Shown: positions 54,261 through 63,688 of the stretch, in pieces | Layout: each line of letters opens with the position of its first letter | How positions within the stretch are numbered: the first letter of the stretch is position 1 | Assembly (NCBI RefSeq): GCF_001612725.1 | Contig: NZ_BDAZ01000019.1 | Location: forward strand, 62,001 to 126,000 | From: Nocardia anaemiae NBRC 100462 | GTDB taxonomy: Bacteria > Actinomycetota > Actinomycetes > Mycobacteriales > Mycobacteriaceae | Direction: 5' to 3' | Length of the DNA: 64,000 bases | Notes under the pieces: model-generated | Seen by the model: only the letters and a program-made list of their open reading frames with translations | What the model was told of the DNA's origin: nothing | Database searches by the model: none | Position numbers and translations under genes: made by a program

Positions 54261-54348
54261 CGCGGCCCCCTATGTCTCGCGTCCGAGCCGTCGAGACTCG
54301 CGCCTGCGGCGCATGCGCTTCGACGGCTCGGACGCGAGACGGGCCGCG
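54261..54348. terminator. Long perfect inverted repeat downstream of ChoD
   Basis: A perfect 21-bp stem (54274-54294 with 54320-54340, arms beginning GTCTCGCGTCCGAGCC) has a 25-nt GC-rich loop. It is extended outward by CGCGGCCC (54261-54268) / GGGCCGCG (54341-54348) across a bulge. It lies in the 199-bp gap between ChoD (stop 54424) and DUF2252, both leftward. It may be a terminator, or a copy of a repeated genomic palindrome. Confidence 0.6.
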
Positions 54349-54423
54349 AACTCCTCGCTCGTAAGATTCGCTCCGTGGTGGTCGCGGAGGCGGGTATCGG
54401 TGCTTCTGATGTATCCGGATCGG

Positions 54424-56118
54424 TCAGGTAGCTGGCACTGCGGGATCGACCGGTGTGATCGGCAGTCGCAGCGCACCCGGGGCGGAGGCGGGCACCGTTG
54501 GATGCTTCGGCGCGACGGGGGAGATCCGCTGATACACCGAACCCAGTTCCGGGCGCGGATCGGCCTCGTCCTTATTGGGCCAGAAGGCCATCGCGCGCTC
54601 GGCCTGTGCGGTGATCGTCAGCGACGGATTGACACCGAGGTTCGCGGTCACCGCCGAACCGTCCGCGACATGCAAGCCAGGATGTCCGAATACCCGCTGG
54701 TACGGATCGACCACACCGGCCTGTGGATCCTCGCCGATCACACAACCGCCGATGTAATGCGCGGTGGCCGGGATATTCAGCACATCCATGATCAGGCCGT
54801 GCGTATCGCCGTTCACCTTGGCGCCGAACCGGCGGCCGATATCGTGCGCCAGCGGAATCCAGGTCGGATTCGGTTCGCCGGTGCCCTGTTTGGTTTTCAA
54901 CTGCCCGCGCTTGCGGTAGGAGGTCAGCGAATTGTCCAGCGACTGCATCACCAGCAGGATCACCGACTTCTCCGAGGCATGGCGAGCATTGAGGCTGCGC
55001 AGGAATACCAACGGGTGCAAAACGATTGCCAGCAGGAAGCGCAGGAATCGGAACGCGCCGCCGTCCACGATCGGCACCGACATCGGGAACAGCGCATTCT
55101 GGCCTTTCCCGTAGTGGCAGACCTCGATGTGGGTATCGGCCTCGGGATGGATCGAGGACGTGATCGCGATGCCCTCGGCAAAATCGCGGCGCGAGCGGCT
55201 GACCACATTGAGGATCGCCTCGGAATTACTGCGGGTCAATTCACCGAGGCGCGGAGACAGATTCGGCAGTATCGCCTCGTCGCGCATCTTGTGCAGCAAC
55301 TTCTGCGTGCCGAGCGCCGCACCGGCGAATACCACCTGTTCGGCGGTGAAGGTATTGCGCTGCTTGCGGATCCAGCGATCCGAACGCTCGGTGTCGACCG
55401 CATAGCCGCCGCCGGACAGCGGCCGAACCGCGGTCGCGGTGGTCAGCGGATGTACCTCGGCTCCGGCCTTTTCGGCCAGATACAGGTAATTCGTCGTGGT
55501 GGTGTTCTTGGCATTGTTCGGGCAGCCGGTGAAACATTGCGCGCAATGCACGCAGCCGCGCCGGTGCGGACCCGCGCCGCCGAAGTACGGATCCTCGACC
55601 TCGGCGCCCGGATCGGCCTCGTTGAAGAAGACGCCCACATTGGTCGGGTGGAAGGTATTGCCTACGCCGAGATCGTCGGCGATCTCCTTGATCACCTCGT
55701 CGGCAGGCGTCATCCGCGGATTCGGGGCCACGCCGAGCATCCGCTGCGCCTGGTCGTAATACGGCGCCAGTTCGGCCTTCCAGTCGGTGATATGGGCCCA
55801 CTGCTTATCGGTGTAGAAGTTCGGCAGTGGCTCGTAGAGGGTATTGCCGTAGATCAGCGAACCACCGCCGACACCCGCACCGGAGAAGACCGCGCATTTA
55901 CCGAGCACACTGATCCGCTGCGGTCCGGTCAAGCCGAGTCGCGGAGCCCAGATCGATTTGCGCACATTCCAATTCGTCTTCGGAATATCCTCGGCGGGCC
56001 AGCGCCGCCCGGCCTCGAGCACCCCGACCCGGTAGCCCTTCTCGGTCAAGCGCAGCGCACTGACGCTGCCGCCGAATCCGGAGCCGATCACTACCACGTC
56101 GTAGTCGAATGCTGGCAT
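54424..56118 (-). CDS. choD: Cholesterol oxidase-like GMC oxidoreductase (ChoD family)
   Basis: 564 residues. N-terminal FAD motif 'DVVVIGSGFGGSVSALRLTEKGYRVGVLEAGRRWP', 'GAGVGGGSLIYGNTLYEPLP', and the C-terminal 'FGHPGLHVADGSAVTANLGVNPSLTITAQAERAM'. It matches mycobacterial ChoD (Rv3409c) from memory over its whole length. It contains the cysteine-rich 'GCVHCAQCFTGC' near residue 205. The ChoD group is proposed to oxidise 3beta-hydroxysteroids to 3-ketones, although activity of the mycobacterial protein is disputed. No signal peptide seen. ATG at 56118 behind AGAGGGA. A dyad lies just upstream. Confidence 0.85.
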   Translation of the reverse strand: MPAFDYDVVVIGSGFGGSVSALRLTEKGYRVGVLEAGRRWPAEDIPKTNWNVRKSIWAPRLGLTGPQRISVLGKCAVFSGAGVGGGSLIYGNTLYEPLPNFYTDKQWAHITDWKAELAPYYDQAQRMLGVAPNPRMTPADEVIKEIADDLGVGNTFHPTNVGVFFNEADPGAEVEDPYFGGAGPHRRGCVHCAQCFTGCPNNAKNTTTTNYLYLAEKAGAEVHPLTTATAVRPLSGGGYAVDTERSDRWIRKQRNTFTAEQVVFAGAALGTQKLLHKMRDEAILPNLSPRLGELTRSNSEAILNVVSRSRRDFAEGIAITSSIHPEADTHIEVCHYGKGQNALFPMSVPIVDGGAFRFLRFLLAIVLHPLVFLRSLNARHASEKSVILLVMQSLDNSLTSYRKRGQLKTKQGTGEPNPTWIPLAHDIGRRFGAKVNGDTHGLIMDVLNIPATAHYIGGCVIGEDPQAGVVDPYQRVFGHPGLHVADGSAVTANLGVNPSLTITAQAERAMAFWPNKDEADPRPELGSVYQRISPVAPKHPTVPASAPGALRLPITPVDPAVPAT

Positions 56119-56136
56119 GGTTTCCCTCTCTGAACC

Positions 56137-56166
56137 GTGCGACAACCATGTGAGATGGTTTCGCAC
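56137..56166. promoter_or_regulatory. Operator-like dyad upstream of choD
   Basis: GTGCGACAACCAT (56137-56149) and ATGGTTTCGCAC (56155-56166) are inverted copies with one bulged base and a 5-nt centre. It starts 19 bp upstream of the choD ATG. It is unlike the KstR box at 42735, so ChoD appears to be under a different regulator. Confidence 0.55.
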
Positions 56167-56279
56167 TCATTCTGTCATCCCGGTCGGTGCGGCGTATCAC
56201 ACAGCAGGTCGGTACCCGAGAGTGTGCGCGACGGCGTGCCCGGATGGCGTAAACCGGGTCGGTGCGGTATGCACGGGCT

Positions 56280-56957
56280 GTGACAACCGAATCGGGGCAA
56301 ACGGAACCGGGCGAGCGCGCCGGCTCCGGCGCGGACAACCCGGGAAATGCGGGCGATCCGGCCGCGGGCGGCGTCTTCGCCGACCGCATCTTCACCGTCC
56401 CCAACATCCTGAGCGTGTTGCGACTGGCCGGTGTGCCGCTGTTTCTGTGGTTGCTGCTGGTGGTGCGCGCCGACGGCTGGGCATTCGCCCTGCTGGTGCT
56501 CAGCGGCGTCACCGACTTCCTGGACGGGAAGCTGGCCCGCCTGCTCGACCAGTCGTCGCGACTGGGCGCACTGCTCGACCCGTTCGTGGATCGGCTGTAC
56601 CTGGTGACCACCCTGGCCGCATTCGTGATCCGCGGTTTGCTGCCCTGGTGGGTCGCAGTGATCCTGATCGCCCGTGACGCCGTCCTCGCCTTGACTCTTT
56701 CGGTGTACAAACGCCGTGACCTGGACCCACCCGAGGTCATCTACCTGGGTAAAGCCGCCACCTTCAGTTTGATGTCGGCGCTGCCGTGGTTGCTGGCCGG
56801 TCAGATGGATTGGGCGCTGGCAGGTTTCGGCCGCGCCTTCGGTGGGGCATTCCTGGTCTGGGGCACGGCGGTGTATGTGTGGACCGGCGTGCTCTACATC
56901 TGGAAGGCTTTCGCCGTCGCGCGAGCGATACCGGCTGTGCCACACCGTGGTGAGTAG
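56280..56957 (+). CDS. pgsA2: CDP-alcohol phosphatidyltransferase (PgsA2-like)
   Basis: About 225 residues. The CDP-alcohol phosphotransferase motif 'DGKLARLLDQSSRLGALLDPFVDR' (DG-x2-AR-x8-G-x3-D-x3-D) is intact, and several membrane segments follow. The layout fits the Rv1822-type pgsA2 that sits upstream of gcvH/garA in mycobacteria. It transfers a phosphatidyl group to an alcohol such as glycerol 3-phosphate or inositol phosphate. The GTG at 56280 is my choice; one at 56262 is also possible. It ends 40 bp before gcvH. Confidence 0.83.
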   Translation: MTTESGQTEPGERAGSGADNPGNAGDPAAGGVFADRIFTVPNILSVLRLAGVPLFLWLLLVVRADGWAFALLVLSGVTDFLDGKLARLLDQSSRLGALLDPFVDRLYLVTTLAAFVIRGLLPWWVAVILIARDAVLALTLSVYKRRDLDPPEVIYLGKAATFSLMSALPWLLAGQMDWALAGFGRAFGGAFLVWGTAVYVWTGVLYIWKAFAVARAIPAVPHRGE

Positions 56958-56997
56958 CGATTAGAGTTGCGTCGAGTCGACGACGAAAGGACGGCCT

Positions 56998-57396
56998 GTG
57001 ACCCAGACCCCCGAGGATCTGCGCTACACCGAGGAGCACGAATGGGTGCGGCGGATCGGGCCGACCCGGGTTCGGGTGGGCATCACCGACTACGCCCAGT
57101 CTCAACTCGGTGACGTTGTGTTCGTGCAGTTGCCCGAAGTCGACAAAGAGGTGGCCGCCGCGGACAGCATCGCCGAGGTGGAGTCGACCAAGAGTGTGTC
57201 CGATATCTACGCCCCGCTCGCCGCGAAAGTCGTTGCGGTGAACGATGTTCTGGACTCGGCGCCGGAAACGCTGAACACCGATCCCTACGGCGATGGGTGG
57301 ATCTTCGAGCTCGAATTGAGCGACGAGACGAGCGTGGATGCCGCGCTCGGTGAACTGCTGGATGCCGCCGGTTATCAAGGAGTTATCGGGGGCTGA
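56998..57396 (+). CDS. gcvH: Glycine cleavage system H protein
   Basis: 132 residues. The lipoyl-lysine segment is 'AEVESTKSVSDIYAP', preceded by 'GVTDYAQSQLGDVVFVQLPEVDK'-type sequence. It carries the aminomethyl group between GcvP and GcvT. GTG start with AAAGGA upstream. It lies in the conserved gcvH-garA block; GcvP follows at 60816, while gcvT is not in view. Confidence 0.95.
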   Translation: MTQTPEDLRYTEEHEWVRRIGPTRVRVGITDYAQSQLGDVVFVQLPEVDKEVAAADSIAEVESTKSVSDIYAPLAAKVVAVNDVLDSAPETLNTDPYGDGWIFELELSDETSVDAALGELLDAAGYQGVIGG

Positions 57397-57566
57397 CCCA
57401 GCCTTCCCAGTTCTACCTGCACGGGTACGCCCTAGCAGGGTACGGTCAATGCCAACAGATGTGCCGGTGCTTGGCAGCCGGTGTTCTAGCGCCAGGATCC
57501 CCAGGTCGTGGCGGTGAAGGCAGCACCTGCTTGCATGGATAATCAGGTTCGAGGAGGAGAGAAACG

Positions 57567-58052
57567 GTGAGCGAGAACAAAGACCCGGGTTACGGGGAGA
57601 CCGCGGCCGAGACGACGTCGGTCTTCCGCGCGGATTTCCTGAACGAGGTCGACGCGTCGCGCTCCGCTGAGGCGACCGGCGAACAGCCGGTCCAAGGGGT
57701 CGAGGGTCTGCCGGTTGGTGCTGCCCTCTTGGTCGTGAAGCGAGGCCCGAATGCGGGCTCGCGGTTCCTGCTCGATCAGCCGACCACGTCGGCGGGCCGC
57801 CATCCCGACAGTGACATCTTTCTCGATGATGTCACCGTCAGCCGTCGGCATGCCGAATTCCGGCAGGACGACGATTCCTTCCAGGTGGTCGACGTGGGCA
57901 GCCTCAACGGCACCTATGTCAACCGGGAGCCGGTGGACTCTTCGGAGTTGCAGAACGGTGACGAGGTACAGATCGGCAAGTTCCGCCTCGTGTTCCTCAC
58001 CGGTCCGCGGGTCGAGTCGAGCGATTCGTCGGCAGGTGCGGGCAGCCTGTGA
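57567..58052 (+). CDS. garA: FHA-domain regulator GarA
   Basis: 161 residues. The N-terminal phospho-motif 'ETTSVFRADF' is the PknB/PknG target. The C-terminal FHA domain has 'GRHPDSDIFLDDVTVSRRHAEFR' and 'NGTYVNREPV'. In mycobacteria GarA binds and controls 2-oxoglutarate dehydrogenase and glutamate dehydrogenase, and phosphorylation makes it fold on itself. Strong GGAGGAGAG site before the GTG. It sits between gcvH and the MerR gene as in mycobacteria. Confidence 0.95.
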   Translation: MSENKDPGYGETAAETTSVFRADFLNEVDASRSAEATGEQPVQGVEGLPVGAALLVVKRGPNAGSRFLLDQPTTSAGRHPDSDIFLDDVTVSRRHAEFRQDDDSFQVVDVGSLNGTYVNREPVDSSELQNGDEVQIGKFRLVFLTGPRVESSDSSAGAGSL

Positions 58053-58125
58053 CATCAACGGCACGGATTTCGCGTGTCGGGACTGTTGACAGGGAAGAAC
58101 GCTGTGTCATGAAAGACTCGGTGCT

Positions 58126-58962
58126 ATGACGGGCGCGGCGCAGTGGGCTCGCGGAGGCATGTCGATCGGCTCCGTGCTCGACCTGCTGCGACCGGACTTT
58201 CCGGATATCACCATCTCGAAGATCCGTTTCCTCGAGGCCGAGGGGCTGATCCGACCCGAGCGCACACCGTCGGGTTATCGCAGGTTCTCGATCGCGGACT
58301 GCGAGCGGCTCAGATTCGTGCTGACCGCCCAACGTGATCAGTACCTGCCCTTGAAGGTGATCAAGGAGCAGCTCGAAGCGATCGACAGCGGTGCGGCGAC
58401 GCTCGGTGTGCGGGAAGCCCGCGCCCGAGCGCACTCCGGCCGCAACGGTGCGCCGGAGTCCGGGCACCCGCTGCTCGACTCCGAGTCCACCGCCGCACCC
58501 GCGGCGCACAGTTCCGCACGTGCCGCGGTGCCGCGCAGACTCGGTGTCGTGCCCGGTGAAATCTCGCCCGACGAGCTGCGATTCGATCACGAAATCCGGC
58601 TCACCCGGTCCGATCTGCTCGCCAGGGCCGAGATCGATGAGAAGTTCCTCGCCGATCTGATCCGGGCCAATCTGATCACGCCGGGCGCCGCTGGTTTCTT
58701 CGACGAGGATGCGGTGACGCTGGCCAAGACCGCCAAGGCGATGGCCGAATTCGGCCTGGAGGCAAGGCATTTGCGGGCCTTCAAGCTGGCGGCGGATCGT
58801 GAGGCCGCACTGGTGGCGCAGATCGCCGCCCCGATCGCCAAGAGTCGTGATGCCGGTGCGCGGGCCCGTGCGGAGGAGACGGTGCGCGAGTTGGCCGCAT
58901 TGTCGCTGACACTGCACACCTGCCTGGTGAAAGCGTCGGTGCGATCCTCGCTCGGCGGCTGA
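58126..58962 (+). CDS. ftsR: MerR-family regulator, FtsR-like (Rv1828 type)
   Basis: 278 residues. N-terminal MerR winged HTH ('SIGSVLDLLRPDFPDITISKIRFLEAEGLIRPERTPSGYRRFS') and a long C-terminal domain ending 'LVKASVRSSLGG'. It matches the Rv1828/FtsR group that activates ftsZ in corynebacteria and mycobacteria. Position just after garA supports this. The start has no clear ribosome site. Confidence 0.87.
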   Translation: MTGAAQWARGGMSIGSVLDLLRPDFPDITISKIRFLEAEGLIRPERTPSGYRRFSIADCERLRFVLTAQRDQYLPLKVIKEQLEAIDSGAATLGVREARARAHSGRNGAPESGHPLLDSESTAAPAAHSSARAAVPRRLGVVPGEISPDELRFDHEIRLTRSDLLARAEIDEKFLADLIRANLITPGAAGFFDEDAVTLAKTAKAMAEFGLEARHLRAFKLAADREAALVAQIAAPIAKSRDAGARARAEETVRELAALSLTLHTCLVKASVRSSLGG

Positions 58963-59129
58963 GTTCGGCGGGTGCCTGGGAAGTTCGTTTTGCGTTCCAG
59001 ACGGACAACACGCCGATTTCGGCTGTGCACAGGGAATGCTGCACGCCTCGGGCTTCGCTTAGACTCGTGGTACGGCGAGCTCTGCAGCGGTCATGCCGGG
59101 CGGCCGGCGAGTCATTGGGAGGCAGTGCG

Positions 59130-59603
59130 ATGAGTGAGATGCGCGTTATCGGCATTCGTGTCGAGCAGCCACAGAACCAGCCCGTGCTGTTGCTCCGCGA
59201 GGTGTCCGGAGACAGGTATCTGCCGATCTGGATCGGGCAGGCCGAGGCGACCGCGATCGTGCTCGAACAAGAGGGGGTGACCCCGATCCGTCCGCTGACT
59301 CACGATCTGATCAAGATCTTGATCGCCGACCTCGGGCACACCCTCAAGGAAGTGCGAATCGTGGATCTGCAGGAGGGCACCTTCTACGCGGATCTGGTCT
59401 TCGACAACGATCTGCGGATCTCGGCGCGGCCATCGGATTCGGTAGCGATCGCTTTGCGGGTCGGTTGCCCGATCTATGCCGAGGAGCCGGTGCTCGAGGA
59501 GGCGGGGCTGGTCATGCCGGACGAACGCGAGGATGAGGTGGAGAAGTTCAAGGAGTTCCTCGAGTCGGTCTCGCCGGACGATTTCAAGGCCACCGATAGC
59601 TGA
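59130..59603 (+). CDS. Bifunctional nuclease family protein (DUF151, Rv1829 type)
   Basis: 157 residues. 'LPIWIGQAEATAIVLEQEG' and 'RPLTHDLIKILIADLGHTLKEVRIVDL' are hallmarks of the BFN/DUF151 family, with 'SARPSDSVAIALRVGCPIYAEEPVLEEAGL'. Plant members cut DNA and RNA; the bacterial role is unclear. ATG at 59130 with GGGAGG upstream. It is conserved in order between the two MerR genes. Confidence 0.9.
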   Translation: MSEMRVIGIRVEQPQNQPVLLLREVSGDRYLPIWIGQAEATAIVLEQEGVTPIRPLTHDLIKILIADLGHTLKEVRIVDLQEGTFYADLVFDNDLRISARPSDSVAIALRVGCPIYAEEPVLEEAGLVMPDEREDEVEKFKEFLESVSPDDFKATDS

Positions 59604-59834
59604 GTTCTCTTGGCAGACTGGCGTTGTCGGTCCGGCGTGCCCATATTTCTGCTCGCTCTAAAGTAGAGGTCGAGACTCTTACCGCGCGTCGCGTTTGGTC
59701 GGATGATGCGGCTCCCGGGAGAATCAGGGGGAGTAATCTCGATAGTTGGGCCACGTCCGTTATGGCCGGTCGTTGGTCGTTACGGAGCCGGGTCATCGAT
59801 GAGGCAAGGCGTCGGCGAAGCAAGGGAGTGGTCA

Positions 59835-60398
59835 GTGGCAGAGCAATCGCAGGATGTGGTACAGCCAGGCCTGTTCCCGGATGATTCGGTACCCGACGAT
59901 TTGGTCGGCTACCGTGTGCCAAGCGCATGCCAGGTGGCCGGGATCACCTACCGCCAGCTCGACTATTGGGCGCGGACCGGACTGGTCGTGCCCTCCATTC
60001 GAGGTGCGGCGGGGTCGGGCAGTCAACGGCTGTATTCGTTCAAGGACATTCTGGTCCTGAAAATCGTGAAGCGACTATTGGACGCTGGCATCTCGCTGCA
60101 GAACATCCGCATCGCGGTCGATCACCTGCGCAGCCGCGGCGTGCAGGATCTGGCGGGTATCACGCTGTTCTCCGATGGCACGTCGGTGTACGAATGCACC
60201 TCGCCCGAGGAGGTAGTCGATTTACTGCAGGGTGGGCAGGGCGTCTTCGGAATCGCGGTCAGCGGCGCCATGCGGGAACTGACCGGAGCCATCGCCAACT
60301 TCCCGGCCGAGCGCGCGGTGAGCGGCAGTGCGAGCGAACGTCCGGAGGACGAACTGTCCTTCCGGCGTAAGGCTCGGATGAACCGGAAGACCGGCTAG
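59835..60398 (+). CDS. MerR-family regulator (Rv1830 type)
   Basis: 187 residues. MerR winged HTH 'GYRVPSACQVAGITYRQLDYWARTGLVVPSIRGAAGSGSQRLYSFKDILVLKIVKRLLDAGISLQNIRIAVDHLR'. The C-terminal part resembles the Rv1830 group. GTG at 59835 has AAGGGAG 6 nt upstream. It ends just before a strong hairpin. Its DNA targets are unknown; in mycobacteria relatives have been linked to growth or cell division. Confidence 0.87.
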   Translation: MAEQSQDVVQPGLFPDDSVPDDLVGYRVPSACQVAGITYRQLDYWARTGLVVPSIRGAAGSGSQRLYSFKDILVLKIVKRLLDAGISLQNIRIAVDHLRSRGVQDLAGITLFSDGTSVYECTSPEEVVDLLQGGQGVFGIAVSGAMRELTGAIANFPAERAVSGSASERPEDELSFRRKARMNRKTG

Positions 60399-60409
60399 AT
60401 CTCGTCTCG

Positions 60410-60437
60410 AGTGCCCGTCGCTATCGCGGCGGGCACT
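60410..60437. terminator. Terminator after the second MerR gene
   Basis: AGTGCCCG (60410-60417) pairs perfectly with CGGGCACT (60430-60437) and is extended inward by weaker pairs. A TTGTCATATTT tail follows. It ends the garA-MerR block before the gcvP riboswitch. Confidence 0.7.
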
Positions 60438-60534
60438 TGTCATATTTACCGGAGTGATGAGCGCTACACGCCATTCCGGGGTCCGGTGGCGTCATTCGTT
60501 GCGCGCGCGACATAAACTGGCGATGCGTCGCCGC

Positions 60535-60770
60535 CGTGCGGGAGAGTTCCGGACTTCACAAGAGTTCGGGCGCCGAAGGAGCAGCACCTCCCCGTCAATC
60601 TCTCAGGCAAACGGACCGTACGGGCTTCGACGTCTCTGGAAAGTGGTGTTTGGCGCACAACGCGGCGATCGCCCGCCCATGGGGAAAGGGGTCCCGGGCC
60701 CTGTCCGTTCGAGACAGGGTGTCGCGGCGTCCGAATCTCTCAGGCTCCACGACAGAGGGGGAGGGCTGGT
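60535..60770 (+). ncRNA. Tandem glycine riboswitch upstream of gcvP
   Basis: First aptamer core: GGGAGAG, GCGCCGAAGGAGCA (60570-60583), AATCTCTCAGGC (60597-60608) and CTCTGGAAAG (60634-60643). Second aptamer: the repeated AATCTCTCAGGC (60734-60745) and GACAGAGGGGGAG (60751-60763). These are the conserved glycine-aptamer signatures, in the place expected for a gcvP leader. A 7-bp hairpin, GTCGACC/GGTCGAC (60775-60793), follows before the TTGGAG ribosome site, and may be the expression switch. Glycine should turn on gcvP. Confidence 0.88.
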
Positions 60771-60815
60771 ACCCGTCGACCGCGTTGGTCGACCCCGCCC
60801 GACCTTGGAGCTGCC

Positions 60816-63635
60816 GTGACTCGATCATTCGCCGACCGCCATATCGGACCCGACCGGGCTGAACTCGCCCGGATTCTGGACGTCGTCGGCGTCGGCTCGC
60901 TGGACGAGCTCGCTGCCGCGGCGCTGCCGGCGAGCATTCTGGACGGCTCCGGCCTGGAGGTGCTGCCGCCCGCGGCCACCGAGCACGAGGTGCTCGCCGA
61001 ACTCGCGGAGCTCGCGCACGCCAATTCCGTCGCCACCTCGATGATCGGGCTCGGCTACTACGACACGCTCACCCCGCCGGTGCTGGTGCGCAGCCTGCTG
61101 GAGAATCCGGCCTGGTACACCGCCTACACGCCGTACCAGCCCGAGATCAGCCAGGGGCGGCTCGAGGCGCTGCTCAACTTCCAGACCATGGTCTCGGATC
61201 TCACCGGGATGGAGGTGGCCAATGCGTCCATGTTGGACGAGGCCACCGCCGCCGCCGAGGCGATGACCCTGCTGCGCCGCGCGGGTAAGTCCAAGTCCGC
61301 GCGTCTGCTCATCGACGACGATCTGTTCCCGCAGACCAAGACCGTGCTCTACACCCGGGCCGAGCCGCTGGGCATCGAGATCGTCTCGGCGGATCTATCC
61401 GATGGTGAGTTGCCCGATGGCGAGTTCTTCGGCGTGCTGGTTCAGGTTCCGGGTGCGTCCGGCCGGATCGTGGACTGGCGGCCGGTGATCGAGGCGGCGC
61501 ACGAGCGTGGTGCATTGGTGGCGGTGGGCGCGGATCTGCTTGCGCTGACATTGATTACGCCGCCGGGGGAGCAGGGCGCCGACGTATGTTTCGGCACCAC
61601 ACAGCGTTTCGGTGTCCCGATGGGCTTCGGCGGTCCGCATGCCGGATATCTGTCGGTGCACACCAAACATGCGCGGCAGCTGCCCGGCCGGTTGGTCGGG
61701 GTGTCCGTGGACGTTGATGGCAACAAGGCGTACCGGCTCGCGCTGCAGACCCGGGAGCAGCACATTCGCCGGGAGAAGGCGACCTCGAATATCTGTACCG
61801 CACAGGTGCTGCTGGCCATTGTCGCCGCGATGTACGCGAGTTATCACGGCGCCGACGGGCTACGTGCGATCGCCCGCCGCGTTCATGCCCGCGCCGCCGC
61901 CATCGCGGCCGGGCTCGATGGTGTTGTGGTGTACGAGAATTTCTTCGACACCCTGCTGGTGCGCGTGCCCGGCGGTGCGGAATCTGTTGTCGCGAAGGCG
62001 AAGTCGAGCGGGATCAATCTGCGGCTGGTGGATGCCGATCACGTCGGCATCGCCTGCGACGAGGCCACCACCGAGGCGCATGTCACCGCGGTGCTGGAAT
62101 CCTTCAGCACCGGACTGCCATCGGGCGTCGGCGATCCGGGCGATGCGCCGAGCGTACCCGACGGTTCGATCGAGACCCGCACCTCGGAATTCCTCACCCA
62201 CCCGGCCTTCACCAGCTATCACACCGAAACCGCGATGCTGCGCTATCTGCGCAGACTCTCCGATAAGGACATCGCGCTCGATCGCAGCATGATTCCGCTG
62301 GGCTCCTGCACCATGAAGCTCAATGCCACCGCGGAGATGGAGGCCATCACCTGGCCCGGTTTCGCGCGGATACATCCGTACGCGCCGGTCGAGGATGCGC
62401 CCGGACTGCTGCGGGTGATCACCGATCTGGAGGACTGGCTCTCGGCCATCACCGGGTACGACCAGGTGAGCCTGCAGCCGAACGCGGGCAGTCAGGGCGA
62501 GTACGCCGGACTGCTGGCCATTCGGCGCTATCACCTGGACCGTGGTGATACCCACCGGGATACCTGCCTCATTCCGTCCAGTGCGCACGGCACCAACGCG
62601 GCCTCGGCCACCATGGCCGGATTGCGCGTGGAGGTCGTGAAGTGCCGGGAGAACGGCGATGTGGACCTCGATGATCTGCGCGCCAAGATCGCCGACCACG
62701 CCGACCGGCTGGCCTGCATCATGATCACCTACCCGTCCACGCACGGGGTGTACGAGCACGAGGTCGCCGAGTTGTGCGCGCTGGTGCACGATGCGGGCGG
62801 TCAGGTGTATGTCGATGGTGCGAATCTGAATGCCCTTGTCGGCCTTGCCCGTCCGGGACGATTCGGCGGCGATGTCAGCCATCTGAACCTGCACAAGACC
62901 TTCTGCATTCCGCATGGCGGCGGCGGGCCGGGCGTTGGTCCGGTTGCGGTGCGCTCGCATCTGGCGCCGTATCTGCCCGGTGACCCGCTCGAGCAGGGTT
63001 CGCACGCGGTGTCGGCGGCGAAGTACGGTTCCGCGTCGATCCTGCCGATCACCTGGGCCTATATCCGGATGATGGGTGCGGATGGTCTGCGCAAGGCCAC
63101 GTTGACCGCGATCGCCTCGGCCAACTACATCGCGCGCCGGTTGAACGAGCATTTCCCGGTGCTGTACACCGGTGAGAATTCGATGGTCGCGCACGAATGC
63201 ATTCTGGATCTACGCGAGATCAGCAAGCACACCGGTGTGACCGTCGATGATGTGGCAAAGCGGTTGGCCGACTATGGATTCCACGCGCCGACCATGAGCT
63301 TCCCGGTGGCTGGCACGCTGATGGTGGAGCCCACCGAGAGCGAAAACCTGGCCGAGCTCGACGAATTCGTCCTCGCTATGACGGCGATCCGTGCCGAGAT
63401 CGATCAGGTCGCCGCGGGTGTGTGGCCGGTGGAAGACAACCCGCTGCGCGGTGCTCCGCATACCGCGGCCTGCCTGGTCGGGGAGTGGGAGCACCCGTAC
63501 AGCCGGGAGGTCGCGGTGTATCCGCAGGGGCTGGATCCGGCGCGGGGCAAGGTGTGGCCCCCGGTCCGGCGCATCGACGGCGCCTACGGTGACCGCAATC
63601 TCGTCTGCTCCTGCCCGCCGCTGGACGCGTACTGA
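60816..63635 (+). CDS. gcvP: Glycine dehydrogenase (decarboxylating), P protein
   Basis: 939 residues, the single-chain (fused) P protein. N-terminal '[21 protein letters not shown]' is typical; the PLP lysine is Lys694 in '[17 protein letters not shown]'. It decarboxylates glycine and passes the aminomethyl group to lipoyl-GcvH. GTG start at 60816 behind TTGGAG. It is controlled by the upstream glycine riboswitch and ends at a strong bidirectional hairpin. Confidence 0.96.
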   Translation: MTRSFADRHIGPDRAELARILDVVGVGSLDELAAAALPASILDGSGLEVLPPAATEHEVLAELAELAHANSVATSMIGLGYYDTLTPPVLVRSLLENPAWYTAYTPYQPEISQGRLEALLNFQTMVSDLTGMEVANASMLDEATAAAEAMTLLRRAGKSKSARLLIDDDLFPQTKTVLYTRAEPLGIEIVSADLSDGELPDGEFFGVLVQVPGASGRIVDWRPVIEAAHERGALVAVGADLLALTLITPPGEQGADVCFGTTQRFGVPMGFGGPHAGYLSVHTKHARQLPGRLVGVSVDVDGNKAYRLALQTREQHIRREKATSNICTAQVLLAIVAAMYASYHGADGLRAIARRVHARAAAIAAGLDGVVVYENFFDTLLVRVPGGAESVVAKAKSSGINLRLVDADHVGIACDEATTEAHVTAVLESFSTGLPSGVGDPGDAPSVPDGSIETRTSEFLTHPAFTSYHTETAMLRYLRRLSDKDIALDRSMIPLGSCTMKLNATAEMEAITWPGFARIHPYAPVEDAPGLLRVITDLEDWLSAITGYDQVSLQPNAGSQGEYAGLLAIRRYHLDRGDTHRDTCLIPSSAHGTNAASATMAGLRVEVVKCRENGDVDLDDLRAKIADHADRLACIMITYPSTHGVYEHEVAELCALVHDAGGQVYVDGANLNALVGLARPGRFGGDVSHLNLHKTFCIPHGGGGPGVGPVAVRSHLAPYLPGDPLEQGSHAVSAAKYGSASILPITWAYIRMMGADGLRKATLTAIASANYIARRLNEHFPVLYTGENSMVAHECILDLREISKHTGVTVDDVAKRLADYGFHAPTMSFPVAGTLMVEPTESENLAELDEFVLAMTAIRAEIDQVAAGVWPVEDNPLRGAPHTAACLVGEWEHPYSREVAVYPQGLDPARGKVWPPVRRIDGAYGDRNLVCSCPPLDAY

Positions 63636-63641
63636 AGGCTA

Positions 63642-63679
63642 CCGAGCCGCACCTCGACCCCGTTGCAGGTGCGGCTCGG
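63642..63679. terminator. Bidirectional terminator after gcvP
   Basis: Perfect 13-bp stem CCGAGCCGCACCT (63642-63654) / AGGTGCGGCTCGG (63667-63679), 12-nt loop, between convergent gcvP and the SRPBCC gene. Confidence 0.75.
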
Positions 63680-63688
63680 CAGCCACCT

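Noticed and set aside
54261..54348. Possible CRISPR or insertion-sequence end
   Set aside because: Single inverted repeat without repeats-and-spacers, transposase or target duplication.
54226..56133. 635-codon open frame antisense to choD
   Set aside because: Shadow of the GMC oxidoreductase codon bias; composition is unlike real proteins.
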